NCBI GenBank assembly: GCA_002426275.1
Contig: DIPB01000184.1
Span: forward strand, 2,125 to 7,361
DNA: 5,237 nt
Direction of reading: 5' to 3'
Origin: Firmicutes bacterium UBA5499
Lineage (GTDB): Bacteria > Bacillota > DTU084
Shown here: positions 1-5,237 of the stretch, in pieces
Position numbering within the stretch: position 1 is the first letter of the stretch
Layout of the letters: every line of letters begins with the position of its first letter
Position numbers and translations under genes: made by a program
The notes under the pieces: generated by a model
Told to the model about the DNA's origin: nothing
Seen by the model: the letters and a program-made list of their open reading frames with translations, nothing else
The model's database searches: none

Positions 1-138
1 TCCGGCAGCCAAATCCAGAGCCTGTTTGGGAAATGGTAGTTGCAGCCGCTGATGCGCCTGCCAGACAAAATCAACCCAAGCAGGGTAATCTGCCCGGGTC
101 ATGATTGTGTCATAAATTTTCGCCAACGCTTGATACAT
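1..138 (-). CDS. yqeM: YqeM-like class I SAM-dependent methyltransferase, N-terminal fragment
   Basis: Only the first 46 codons are inside the window; the gene continues past the left edge. The visible protein starts MYQALAKIYDTIMTRADYPA, then has an aromatic W-V-D-F-V-W stretch (residues 21-26) and LDLAAG at residues 41-46. The last is the beginning of motif I (L-D-x-x-x-G-x-G) that binds S-adenosylmethionine. The Y-D...M...Y..W-V opening is typical of YqeM-type methyltransferases encoded just after rsfS in Firmicutes. The substrate is not known to me. I chose the ATG at 136-138 because the family N-terminus is only complete from there and GGAAG lies just upstream; the inner ATG at 100-102 would remove it and has no ribosome binding site. 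The start lies inside rsfS, giving a 29-base overlap in another frame, so the two genes are probably co-translated. Without the rest of the gene the methyltransferase class is secure but the exact family is inferred from context. Confidence 0.8.
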   Translation of the reverse strand, partial: MYQALAKIYDTIMTRADYPAWVDFVWQAHQRLQLPFPKQALDLAAG

Positions 139-490
139 CTGCTTCCATTTCCACTCGAGGCGCGTCGGCCCAGAGCCGCTCCAAATTATAATATTCGCGA
201 TCCTGTTCCAAAAAGACGTGGACAACCACAGCTCCATAATCTAAGAGGATCCAGTGCGCGTCTTCGTAGCCTTCCCGGCCTTTGGGAAGAAGCTGCGCGT
301 CGGCGGCCAGCCTATCGCTAATGCCTTCGGCTATGGCGCGTACGGCGATTGCCGTACGGCCGCTTGCGATCAAAAAATAATCGGCAACTATAGTTAAATT
401 CTTCATATCAAGGATGACGGGAGAGAGCGCTTTTTTTTCATCCGCACCCTGCCAGGCTAATTTTACCACCTGCACAGGTTCAAGTGTCAT
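110..490 (-). CDS. rsfS: Ribosomal silencing factor RsfS
   Basis: The product is 126 residues, close to the usual 110-130 for RsfS (YbeB/Iojap, YqeL in Bacillus). The family binds ribosomal protein uL14 on the large subunit and blocks subunit joining, lowering translation when nutrients are short. Visible signatures are VADYFLIASG at residues 35-44, the RAIAEG helix at 51-56, and the C-terminal core at 80-110 with W-I-L-L-D-Y-G, V-V-V-H-V-F, R-E-Y-Y-N-L-E and LWADA. The start is the ATG at 488-490, preceded by GGAGGAGGTAAATTC. A start eight codons further upstream (514) is possible, but that start has no such site and the extension contains the ribosome binding site itself. The start overlaps the yqeK stop as ATGA, indicating translational coupling. 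The 3' end overlaps the methyltransferase gene by 29 bases. Confidence 0.95.
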   Translation of the reverse strand: MTLEPVQVVKLAWQGADEKKALSPVILDMKNLTIVADYFLIASGRTAIAVRAIAEGISDRLAADAQLLPKGREGYEDAHWILLDYGAVVVHVFLEQDREYYNLERLWADAPRVEMEADVSSVGENL

Positions 491-1038
491 GAATTTACCT
501 CCTCCAATAACCAATTGCGCGTAAGTAAAGTCTGCGGGTGAACCAAATCTTTGTTGTCAAATAGAAAAGTAATGGTGGCTTCTAAGGAACCAAGTAAAGC
601 CAAATCTAAATCTTCTTTGGCTAAAGCCCGCAGCTTTTCCACTCCGTAAAAATTCCTGCCGGGCTCCAAATAGTCCGCAAGACAAATCAATCGTGAAAAC
701 TTGCTCATGCCCGGCTTGCCCGTGGTGTGATCCCTGATGGCTGCCAAAATTGACGGATCTTCAATTCCATACTCTCGCCTTGCCAGCTCGGAACCCACCG
801 GACCATGCAGCAGCATGGGGAGTTTTCGCTCTATGTTCCCTATCACTATACCAAATTCTTTGCTTTTCCGCAAGAGGACGGCGTGGGGCAGATCGTGCGC
901 GCAATCGTGCAGAAGGCCTGCCTGCCATGCCTTCTCTGGCTCCTCTCCGATACGCGGGGCGTACCGCGCTGCCAATTCGGCCACAGCCACACTGTGTTCA
1001 TAGCGCGCCGGCGAGAGCTGCTTTTTAAGTAATTCCAT
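487..1038 (-). CDS. yqeK: YqeK, HD-domain Ap4A hydrolase
   Basis: The product is 183 residues, near the usual 185-200. YqeK proteins are metal-dependent HD-domain phosphohydrolases; the family has been shown to split diadenosine tetraphosphate symmetrically into two ADP, clearing a stress-linked dinucleotide. Metal-site residues are all visible: H15 (RYEHS), H44-D45 (LLHDCAHD), H78 (LLHGPVG), H104 (DHTTG) and D122 (LADYLEPGR). The DHTTG, M-S and ADYLEP-x-R combination is specific for YqeK within the HD superfamily. The start is the ATG at 1036-1038, six bases after AGGTG; the in-frame ATG at 1042-1044 and GTG at 1045-1047 fall inside that ribosome binding site. The stop overlaps the rsfS start as ATGA. 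Upstream, a rho-independent terminator ends directly at the ribosome binding site, so expression needs read-through or a promoter inside the RRM gene. No LytR gene separates yqeK from rsfS, unlike in some Firmicutes. Confidence 0.94.
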   Translation of the reverse strand: MELLKKQLSPARYEHSVAVAELAARYAPRIGEEPEKAWQAGLLHDCAHDLPHAVLLRKSKEFGIVIGNIERKLPMLLHGPVGSELARREYGIEDPSILAAIRDHTTGKPGMSKFSRLICLADYLEPGRNFYGVEKLRALAKEDLDLALLGSLEATITFLFDNKDLVHPQTLLTRNWLLEEVNS

Positions 1039-1049
1039 TTTCATCACCT

Positions 1050-1074
1050 AAAAAAAGAGCCCGAAAATCGGGCT
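1050..1074 (-). terminator. Rho-independent terminator after the RRM gene
   Basis: On the minus strand AGCCCGA-TTT-TCGGGCT forms a perfect 7-bp stem (1068-1074 with 1058-1064) around a 3-base loop, followed by C and seven T (1050-1056). It begins five bases after the RRM gene stop codon, with the T-run ending exactly where the yqeK ribosome binding site AGGTGAT (1043-1049) begins. The structure is read directly from the sequence. That it ends most RRM transcripts, and how much passes through to yqeK, is inference. Confidence 0.88.
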
Positions 1075-1079
1075 GTAGC

Positions 1080-1331
1080 TTAATGTTCTCTTTCTTTGGC
1101 CTCGTTTACAATCAAAGCGCGGCCGTTAAAATCTGCGCCGTTTAAGGAGTCGATGGCCTTCTGTGCATCGGCATCATCCACCTCAACGAAACCGAAGCCT
1201 CTGGATCTGCCTGTCGCTCTGTCTGTGATGATTCTGCTGGAATGAACGGTTGCCACCTGGCCAAATGTCTCCGCCAGCTCTTCCTCTTTTGTAGTCCACG
1301 GCAGATTTCCCACGTATAATGTTTTAGTCAA
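1080..1331 (-). CDS. Single-RRM RNA-binding protein
   Basis: An 83-residue protein made of one RNA recognition motif and almost nothing else. RNP2 is LYVGNL at residues 5-10 and RNP1 is RGFGFVEV at 44-51, with the RNA-stacking aromatics Y6, F46 and F48 present. The N-terminus MTKTLYVGNLPW is the standard opening of small bacterial Rbp-type proteins, best known from cyanobacteria where several are cold-induced. The RNA target is unknown. The start is a TTG at 1329-1331: an in-frame TAA lies three bases upstream, so no longer form exists, and AAAGGA sits about ten bases ahead. The short tail (NEAKEREH) is charged and has no glycine-rich region. The gene sits between nadD and yqeK, which are usually close neighbours in Firmicutes, follows a TATAAT sequence and is closed by its own terminator, so it may be an independent unit. 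Confidence 0.93.
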   Translation of the reverse strand: MTKTLYVGNLPWTTKEEELAETFGQVATVHSSRIITDRATGRSRGFGFVEVDDADAQKAIDSLNGADFNGRALIVNEAKEREH

Positions 1332-1369
1332 TTACGATTCATCCTTTCTTCAACCCGACCTTTTGTGTT

Positions 1370-1375
1370 ATTATA
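1370..1375 (-). promoter_or_regulatory. Possible -10 box for the RRM gene
   Basis: The minus strand reads TATAAT at 1375-1370, a perfect consensus -10 hexamer, which would start transcripts near 1363, about 30 bases before the TTG start. The 16-18 base positions upstream hold no good -35 (GCATAG at the 17-base spacing), and the TG upstream is one base too far for a canonical extended -10. The hexamer also contains the nadD stop codon (ATA-TAA-TAA), so it may be a chance product of the tandem stops. Confidence 0.35.
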
Positions 1376-2003
1376 TGCAATCCTGACCAGGCCTATGCGC
1401 ACCATAGAGTCCGTGCTTATAGATATATGACGCCACTCCTTCAGGTAAAAGATAGCGAATGGGCTCTCCAGCTCCGACTCTCCTGCGGATCTCGCTGGAA
1501 GAGATGGCTAAAGCAGGCACCTCCAAAATCTTGATCCTGGTTTTGTAAAGTCGCCAATGATCACCGAACTGGGAGCGAAGCTGAGAAAGCTCATAACCTG
1601 GCCGCGTGGCTGCGATCAAAAAGCAGGAAGTAAATAAATCTTCCACATCTTTCCAGGAGAGAATCTCCAGGATAGCGTCCGCGCCGGTGATAAAATAAAG
1701 TTCACAATCAGGACCAAATTTTTCCCTGAACGAAGCGATGGTGTCCACAGTATAAGAATATCCTGGCCGATTAATATCAACCCTGGAAACTTTAAATGCA
1801 GGATTGGTTGCAGTTGCCAAAACGGTCATTAAATAACGGTGTTCGGCCTTAGTGATGATCCGCTCCCGTTTATGTGGCGGACGTCCCGAAGGCACAAAGA
1901 AAACCGATTCCAGGCCCAAAACCGCTCTCGCCTCTTCGGCAGCTACTAAGTGTCCGTAGTGAATAGGATCGAACGTTCCTCCCATGATTCCATAGCGTTT
2001 CAT
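1371..2003 (-). CDS. nadD: Nicotinate-nucleotide adenylyltransferase NadD
   Basis: The enzyme joins nicotinate mononucleotide and ATP to form nicotinate adenine dinucleotide plus pyrophosphate, the step before NAD synthetase in both de novo and salvage routes. It is cytosolic. At 210 residues it has normal length. The nucleotidyltransferase signature GGTFDPIHYGH is at residues 8-18, including H15 and H18 of the H-x-x-H motif. It is followed by PPHK (42-45), RPGYSYTVDT (79-88), ITGADA (105-110) and the second signature ISSSEIR (167-173), ending with the usual IRYLLPEGV...YI..HGLY block (182-200). The ATG at 2001-2003 is preceded by GAGG at seven bases and overlaps the isomerase stop as ATGA, so translation of the two genes is probably coupled. 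The gene ends with tandem stop codons TAATAA. The residues after HGLY (about ten) are a short unrecognised tail. Confidence 0.97.
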   Translation of the reverse strand: MKRYGIMGGTFDPIHYGHLVAAEEARAVLGLESVFFVPSGRPPHKRERIITKAEHRYLMTVLATATNPAFKVSRVDINRPGYSYTVDTIASFREKFGPDCELYFITGADAILEILSWKDVEDLFTSCFLIAATRPGYELSQLRSQFGDHWRLYKTRIKILEVPALAISSSEIRRRVGAGEPIRYLLPEGVASYIYKHGLYGAHRPGQDCI

Positions 2004-2545
2004 TTTTCAACCTCAGGAATCCTCACGATTCTTTCATCCGTAAACAGATCGCTTTCATCGTGACTTGGCGAGGAAAATTCGGAGATCACGGCGCCTTCTT
2101 TGCCTGCCTGAAACCAATGCAGCGTGTCTGGCGGAATCGTGTGCTGAGCTCCCGGCTCCAGCACCGATTGCCGCGCCGCCGTATAATATCGCTCATCTCC
2201 CTTGGGAGGAGCCACCGCTGCGTTCGCAGAGGCCTGGCCTTCCACAAACAGATAGACCTTACCCCAACGGCAGCGGAAAGTCTCCTCCTTGCCGGGCTGA
2301 GAACCCCCAGCCGGATGACGATGCTCCGGACAGGTCTGTCCGGGAAAGAGCACCATCTCTTTGGCGCAGTATCTGTCCGTATTCACATAGGTGAGCAGTT
2401 CCAGGCCAGTACGATTCAGATCTCCCAGTCCAAAATCAGCTACTTCGATTCTCTCCTCTTCCAGGGGCGTGATGACAATTCCAGCCCGCCGAAAGTAGTC
2501 CAGGGCCCGCGCGCGGGCCTGCTGGATCTGTTGGACAGCTAACAT
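2000..2545 (-). CDS. D-lyxose isomerase-type cupin sugar isomerase
   Basis: The product is 181 residues and resembles the D-lyxose ketol-isomerase family (Pfam Lyx_isomer type; YdaE of Bacillus subtilis), which interconverts D-lyxose and D-xylulose and often also D-mannose and D-fructose. The cupin metal site is visible as EHRHP (H75, H77), GKEETF (E88) and PPDTLHWFQAG (H143). The ETFRCRWG sequence after the glutamate is characteristic of this family. The substrate cannot be read from sequence, so no symbol is given. The ATG at 2543-2545 follows AGGTGA, which itself overlaps the codY stop region, leaving only eight bases between the genes. The 3' end overlaps nadD as ATGA. This is not a usual partner of either codY or nadD. 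A 16-base perfect GC palindrome lies in codons 9-14. A general cupin with another role is possible but less likely. Confidence 0.83.
   Translation of the reverse strand: MLAVQQIQQARARALDYFRRAGIVITPLEEERIEVADFGLGDLNRTGLELLTYVNTDRYCAKEMVLFPGQTCPEHRHPAGGSQPGKEETFRCRWGKVYLFVEGQASANAAVAPPKGDERYYTAARQSVLEPGAQHTIPPDTLHWFQAGKEGAVISEFSSPSHDESDLFTDERIVRIPEVEK
2504..2519. repeat. 16-base perfect GC palindrome in the isomerase gene
   Basis: GGCCCGCGCGCGGGCC reads the same on both strands. In the isomerase mRNA it can fold as a 6-bp all-GC stem around CGCG, starting about 26 bases after the start codon. It encodes part of the Gln-Ala-Arg-Ala-Arg-Ala run at residues 9-14, so it may simply reflect GC-rich Ala and Arg codons. 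No T-run follows, so it is not a terminator. Confidence 0.6.
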
Positions 2546-2553
2546 GATCTCAC

Positions 2554-3336
2554 CTAACGCTTCTTGAGCTTGTCAAGTTCTTCTAAGAGGCGATCGTTGA
2601 GCACTCTGATGTAAGTTCCCTTCATACCCAGAGAACGTGATTCAATCACGCCCGCGCTCTCAAATTTCCGCAAGGCATTGACGATCACCGAGCGGGTGAT
2701 GCCAACTCGATCCGCGATTTTGCTGGCCACCAACATTCCTTCGTCGCCTTTCAGCTCATCAAAAATATGTTCGATGGCCTCCAGTTCCGAGAAAGAAAGC
2801 GTGCCCAGAGCAATCTGCACTGCCGCTTTCTTGCGGGCTTCCTCTTCGATTTTATCGCTCTTAGAGCGCAAAATCTCCATACCCACCACTGTGGCGCCGT
2901 ATTCCGCCAAGACTAAGTCTTCATCGCCGAACGGTTTTGTGAAGCGGACTAACAGTAAAGTTCCCAGCCTTTCCCCTCCGCCGTTCACAGGCACTATGGT
3001 GACGTATTGCTTGTCAAAAATGCAGTCCTCGCCGGTAATGAAAGCGCAGGTTCCCTTATCTTGTACGTTGGGAGAAGTTTCAATGACGTGCAAGAGCCGA
3101 TCGTTAAACTCCTCTGGGAAGGTGGCGTCTTCTTCCAATAACTTGTCAATGGCTTCGCATTCAAAATCTTCGGTTGTGTTGAACCCTAGAATCTTCCCTC
3201 TTTTGCTTACAACATAAACATTTGAATCCAGAACCTTCTTGAGCACTTCCGACATCTCGTTAAAATTAACGGGGTAGCCGGCCGCCTTCTGCAACAGCCT
3301 ATTGAGACTGCGTGTTTTATCCAATAGCGATGACAT
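2554..3336 (-). CDS. codY: Global transcriptional repressor CodY
   Basis: CodY senses GTP and branched-chain amino acids and represses nutrient-acquisition, biosynthesis and stationary-phase genes in Firmicutes. The product is 260 residues against 259 in Bacillus subtilis. The N-terminal GAF domain runs to about residue 155, starting [18 protein letters not shown], with GGGERLG at 119-125 and the conserved [15 protein letters not shown] at the end of the domain. The C-terminal winged helix-turn-helix includes [20 protein letters not shown] at 204-223 and the SLGMKGTYI wing, nearly identical to the family. The start is the ATG at 3334-3336, preceded by AAAGGAGGAAAAAA. A longer in-frame ORF from 3378 adds 14 residues absent from the family and would engulf the ribosome binding site. 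It follows hslU after a 239-base gap, the classical HslVU-CodY order, and leads directly into the sugar isomerase. By-eye comparison suggests the isoleucine-contacting Arg61 of B. subtilis is not conserved. Confidence 0.98.
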   Translation of the reverse strand: MSSLLDKTRSLNRLLQKAAGYPVNFNEMSEVLKKVLDSNVYVVSKRGKILGFNTTEDFECEAIDKLLEEDATFPEEFNDRLLHVIETSPNVQDKGTCAFITGEDCIFDKQYVTIVPVNGGGERLGTLLLVRFTKPFGDEDLVLAEYGATVVGMEILRSKSDKIEEEARKKAAVQIALGTLSFSELEAIEHIFDELKGDEGMLVASKIADRVGITRSVIVNALRKFESAGVIESRSLGMKGTYIRVLNDRLLEELDKLKKR

Positions 3337-3370
3337 TTTTTTCCTCCTTTCAAATCTAGCCGATAATTTG

Positions 3371-3400
3371 ATAATCACATAACTCTAAACTCTTCCGCAA
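3371..3400 (-). promoter_or_regulatory. codY: Possible promoter for codY
   Basis: The minus strand has TTGCGG (3400-3395), an 18-base spacer, and GATTAT (3376-3371) with a TG one base before it, giving a moderate extended -10 promoter. Transcripts would start near 3364, about 28 bases before the codY start codon. Both hexamers are imperfect. A separate TATAGT further upstream lacks a correctly placed -35. Read-through from hslU is equally possible because I see no terminator in the gap. Confidence 0.3.
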
Positions 3401-3557
3401 TCCGCCAACTACGGACTTGTTTGTTTTTAGGGTTTGCCTGCCCATTGACTATATGTTCTCTCACTTTCTGCAATTGTTTTCTTACGCAAAAATAAGAGGA
3501 TAGCAGCTTTCCCACAAGTAAATTGGCTTGTCCACCCGAGACAGGGCGCCCGTTCAC
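3375..3557 (-). CDS. Doubtful 60-residue basic ORF between hslU and codY
   Basis: A 60-codon reading frame with a GTG start fills most of the gap between hslU and codY and ends 38 bases before codY. I do not recognise the product. It is basic and rich in Lys, Arg, Asn and Gln, has no clear membrane segment or signal peptide, and holds one Cys. Support for it being real is its direction, its position in the operon and an AAGGAGG 12 bases ahead of the GTG. Against it, the spacing is long, the GTG sits inside a second AAGGAGG, and its 3' part overlaps the possible codY promoter. It could equally be untranslated leader sequence. Confidence 0.25.
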   Translation of the reverse strand: MNGRPVSGGQANLLVGKLLSSYFCVRKQLQKVREHIVNGQANPKNKQVRSWRIAEEFRVM

Positions 3558-3577
3558 CTCCTTGCCCTGCCTCCTTT
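3554..3577 (-). promoter_or_regulatory. Tandem Shine-Dalgarno motifs after the hslU stop
   Basis: Two AAGGAGG copies lie 13 bases apart on the minus strand (3576-3570 and 3563-3557), the first overlapping the last base of the hslU TAA stop, the second extending to AAGGAGGTGA. No ATG lies at normal distance from either. The only candidate is the GTG within the second copy, which starts the doubtful 60-codon ORF. The motifs are certain, their function is not. Confidence 0.5.
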
Positions 3578-4943
3578 ATAAAATGAACCTACTTAAATCC
3601 TGATTGCCGGCTATGTCAGCTAGATGTTCCTTCACATACCCTCGGTCAATTTTTATTGTCTGCCCGGCCAGTTCGGAGCCCTGGAACGAAACGTCTTCCA
3701 AAAGTTTCTCCAAAAGAGTATGCAATCTACGCGCGCCTATGTTCTCCGCATGCTGGTTTACTTGTTCTGCAAGTTCTGCGATTGCCTCTATAGCATTTTC
3801 TGTAAATTCGACTTTTATACCTTCAGTTTCCAATAATGCCTGATATTGTTTTGTCAGCGCGTTGCGAGGCTGCGTGAGGATCCGCTTAAAATCGTTTTGC
3901 GAAAGATCTTTCAGCTCTACCCGAATGGGAAAACGGCCCTGCAATTCAGGAATCAAATCCGCAGGCTTGCTCACATGAAAAGCGCCGGCTGCTATGAAAA
4001 GGATATGCTCTGTACGGACGGGACCATACTTCGTCACCACGGTGGTGCCTTCCACAATGGGCAGGATATCTCTCTGCACGCCTTCCCTGGAGACATCCGG
4101 TCCAGCTCCGCCCGTGCCTCCGGCCACTTTATCCAATTCGTCTATGAAGACGATCCCTTCTTGTTCGGCGCGCTGAATCGCTTCGTCCCTGACGCTGTCC
4201 AAATCAATGAGTTTCTGCGCTTCCTGGCTGGTGATGATCTTTCGCGCCTCCCGGATCGTCACCTTTCTTCTGCGGCTCTTTTTGGGGAGCATGCCTTCAA
4301 ACAAATCGGCCATGTTGATTCCCATCTCCTCCATCCCGGCGCCGGAGAACACCTCAAGCATGGGCGATGCCGTATCTTCAACCTCTACCTCGACTGTGCG
4401 CTCTTCAAGCTTTCCCGCCTGTAATTGCTGAGCCAGAAGCTGACGGGTAGCAACCTCAGAGTCGCTTTCTTCTTCCTGCCGAGACTCTTGTCCGCCCGCG
4501 AAAAGATTGAAAGAATTAACGCCAGAGCGCCGCTTGGGAAGCAGTAAGTCCAAAAGCCTTTCTTCGGCCGCGACGCCGGCCTTGCATTTCACTTGCTTCA
4601 TCCGCTCTTCTCTCACCATCCGCACGGCTGTCTCCGCCAGATCGCGAATCAAAGAATCAACATCCCGCCCCACATAGCCCACCTCGGTAAATTTGGTGGC
4701 CTCAATTTTCACAAAAGGGGCGTTGGCTAATTTCGCCAGGCGCCTGGCAATCTCGGTTTTGCCTACGCCGGTGGGACCAATCATGAGAATATTTTTGGGA
4801 ATAATCTCATCTTGCAGTTCCTGCGCCAAAAGACGTCTGCGCAGACGATTGCGTAGAGCGATAGCAACTGCCCTTTTTGCCCCTTCTTGTCCCACAATGT
4901 ATTTATCAAGCTCGGCAACTATCTCACGCGGCGTTAAATTCAT
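3576..4943 (-). CDS. hslU: ATP-dependent protease ATPase subunit HslU (ClpY)
   Basis: HslU is the AAA+ hexameric unfoldase that threads substrates into the HslV peptidase in the cytosol. The 455-residue product fits the family (443 in E. coli, 467 in B. subtilis). Walker A GPTGVGKT is at residues 56-63, the pore loop GYVG at 89-92 followed by RDV, and Walker B IVFIDEL at 264-270. The sensor 2 motif GARRLH is at 403-408. The intermediate I-domain spans roughly 110-240 and contains an acidic, low-complexity stretch near 152-163. The C-terminus DLSRFIL is the conserved tail that inserts into HslV to activate it, so the gene is complete. The ATG at 4941-4943 follows GAGGGG and overlaps the hslV stop as ATGA. 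Translation coupling to hslV fits the need for matched subunits. Confidence 0.98.
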   Translation of the reverse strand: MNLTPREIVAELDKYIVGQEGAKRAVAIALRNRLRRRLLAQELQDEIIPKNILMIGPTGVGKTEIARRLAKLANAPFVKIEATKFTEVGYVGRDVDSLIRDLAETAVRMVREERMKQVKCKAGVAAEERLLDLLLPKRRSGVNSFNLFAGGQESRQEEESDSEVATRQLLAQQLQAGKLEERTVEVEVEDTASPMLEVFSGAGMEEMGINMADLFEGMLPKKSRRRKVTIREARKIITSQEAQKLIDLDSVRDEAIQRAEQEGIVFIDELDKVAGGTGGAGPDVSREGVQRDILPIVEGTTVVTKYGPVRTEHILFIAAGAFHVSKPADLIPELQGRFPIRVELKDLSQNDFKRILTQPRNALTKQYQALLETEGIKVEFTENAIEAIAELAEQVNQHAENIGARRLHTLLEKLLEDVSFQGSELAGQTIKIDRGYVKEHLADIAGNQDLSRFIL

Positions 4944-5237
4944 CGCTGCCCCTCTTTTGAAAGCTTTTCTATGGTGATATTGTCATTTGTATAAATGCAG
5001 ATGGTGCTGGCGATCTGCAAAGCTTTCTGCGCGATTTGCTCCGCGGATAGATCCGTATTTTCCATCAGCGCTCTGGCCGCAGCCAAAGCCTCGGGACCGC
5101 CTGAACCTATGGCCAGAATATCTTCATCCGGCTCAATTATATCCCCGGTGCCGGAAAGCAGCAGCATTTTGTCAGCATCCGCCACGATCAACAAAGCCTC
5201 GAGCCTTCTCAGCGCTTTATCCGTGCGCCATTCCCTG
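4940..5237 (-). CDS. hslV: ATP-dependent protease peptidase subunit HslV (ClpQ), C-terminal part
   Basis: The reading frame is open to the right edge of the window, so the 5' part of the gene is missing. The 98 visible residues begin [20 protein letters not shown], matching the E-W-R-T-D...L-R-R-L-E-A block of HslV. They continue with [34 protein letters not shown] and [12 protein letters not shown], all characteristic of this proteasome-beta-like peptidase. Given a usual length of about 175-180, roughly 80 N-terminal residues lie outside, including the catalytic N-terminal Thr or Ser, so activity cannot be judged here. The TTG at 5192-5194 is an internal Leu codon, not a start, because the conserved block continues upstream of it. 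The stop overlaps hslU as ATGA. HslV forms the dodecameric core capped by HslU. Confidence 0.96.
   Translation of the reverse strand, partial: REWRTDKALRRLEALLIVADADKMLLLSGTGDIIEPDEDILAIGSGGPEALAAARALMENTDLSAEQIAQKALQIASTICIYTNDNITIEKLSKEGQR

Noticed and set aside
491..514. A longer RsfS starting at 514
   Set aside because: The extension spans the GGAGGAGG ribosome binding site and the shorter form gives the usual ATGA overlap with yqeK.
3337..3378. A 14-residue longer CodY starting at 3378
   Set aside because: The ATG at 3334-3336 has an ideal AAAGGAGG site and gives the family length; the extension would translate that site.
3514..3531. ACAAG/CTTGT hairpin in the hslU-codY gap as a terminator
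   Set aside because: Only five pairs with an 8-base loop, AT-containing, and no immediate T-run after it.
3544..3551. GGGCGCCC palindrome after hslU
   Set aside because: Eight bases with no loop cannot form a useful hairpin and such a short palindrome is expected by chance.
40..4977. Plus-strand open frames of 60-192 codons opposite hslU, codY, the isomerase, yqeK and rsfS
   Set aside because: Each lies antisense to a well-recognised gene, shows no family motifs, and has the Ser, Arg and Pro rich make-up typical of antisense frames.
4940..5194. HslV starting at the TTG at 5192-5194
   Set aside because: Conserved HslV sequence (EWRTD...RRLEA) continues in frame to the window edge, so the gene is truncated by the window and does not start there.
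1..5237. CRISPR array, insertion sequence, tRNA, rRNA or riboswitch
   Set aside because: No spaced direct repeats, transposase, terminal inverted repeats or tRNA-like structure were seen; nearly all of the sequence is accounted for by housekeeping genes.

Overview
The window suggests a Firmicute, probably of the Clostridia or a related class. CodY and the HslV-HslU-CodY order are Firmicutes hallmarks. The nadD, yqeK, rsfS and yqeM-like methyltransferase run is the same set found together in Bacillus. Base composition looks close to 50% GC by eye, and most genes have strong AGGAGG or AGGTGA ribosome binding sites. The family cannot be fixed from this sequence alone.

All supported genes lie on the minus strand, so transcription runs from the right edge to the left edge. 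In that order they are: the 3' part of hslV (4940-5237, cut by the window edge), hslU (3576-4943), a 239-base gap holding a doubtful 60-codon ORF and a possible promoter, codY (2554-3336), a D-lyxose isomerase-type cupin gene (2000-2545), nadD (1371-2003), a small RRM RNA-binding protein gene (1080-1331), a rho-independent terminator (1050-1074), yqeK (487-1038), rsfS (110-490), and the 5' end of a yqeM-like methyltransferase (1-138, cut by the window edge). The plus strand holds only shadow ORFs.

The genes are tightly packed. Stop and start codons overlap as ATGA at hslV/hslU, isomerase/nadD and yqeK/rsfS. rsfS and the methyltransferase overlap by 29 bases, and the codY stop lies within the isomerase ribosome binding site. 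Three annotated starts differ from the longest ORF: codY at 3336, yqeK at 1038 and rsfS at 490, each decided by its ribosome binding site.

Functionally, two conserved groups are joined here. One is the HslUV protease plus the nutrient-sensing repressor CodY. The other is NAD synthesis (NadD), Ap4A hydrolysis (YqeK), ribosome silencing (RsfS) and a methyltransferase. The sugar isomerase bridges them. The least ordinary part is the RRM gene, which sits between nadD and yqeK with its own terminator and possibly its own promoter. The terminator's T-run directly abuts the yqeK ribosome binding site, so it may set how much transcription reaches yqeK-rsfS-yqeM. I did not find a clear new defence system, mobile element, CRISPR array or structural RNA gene.
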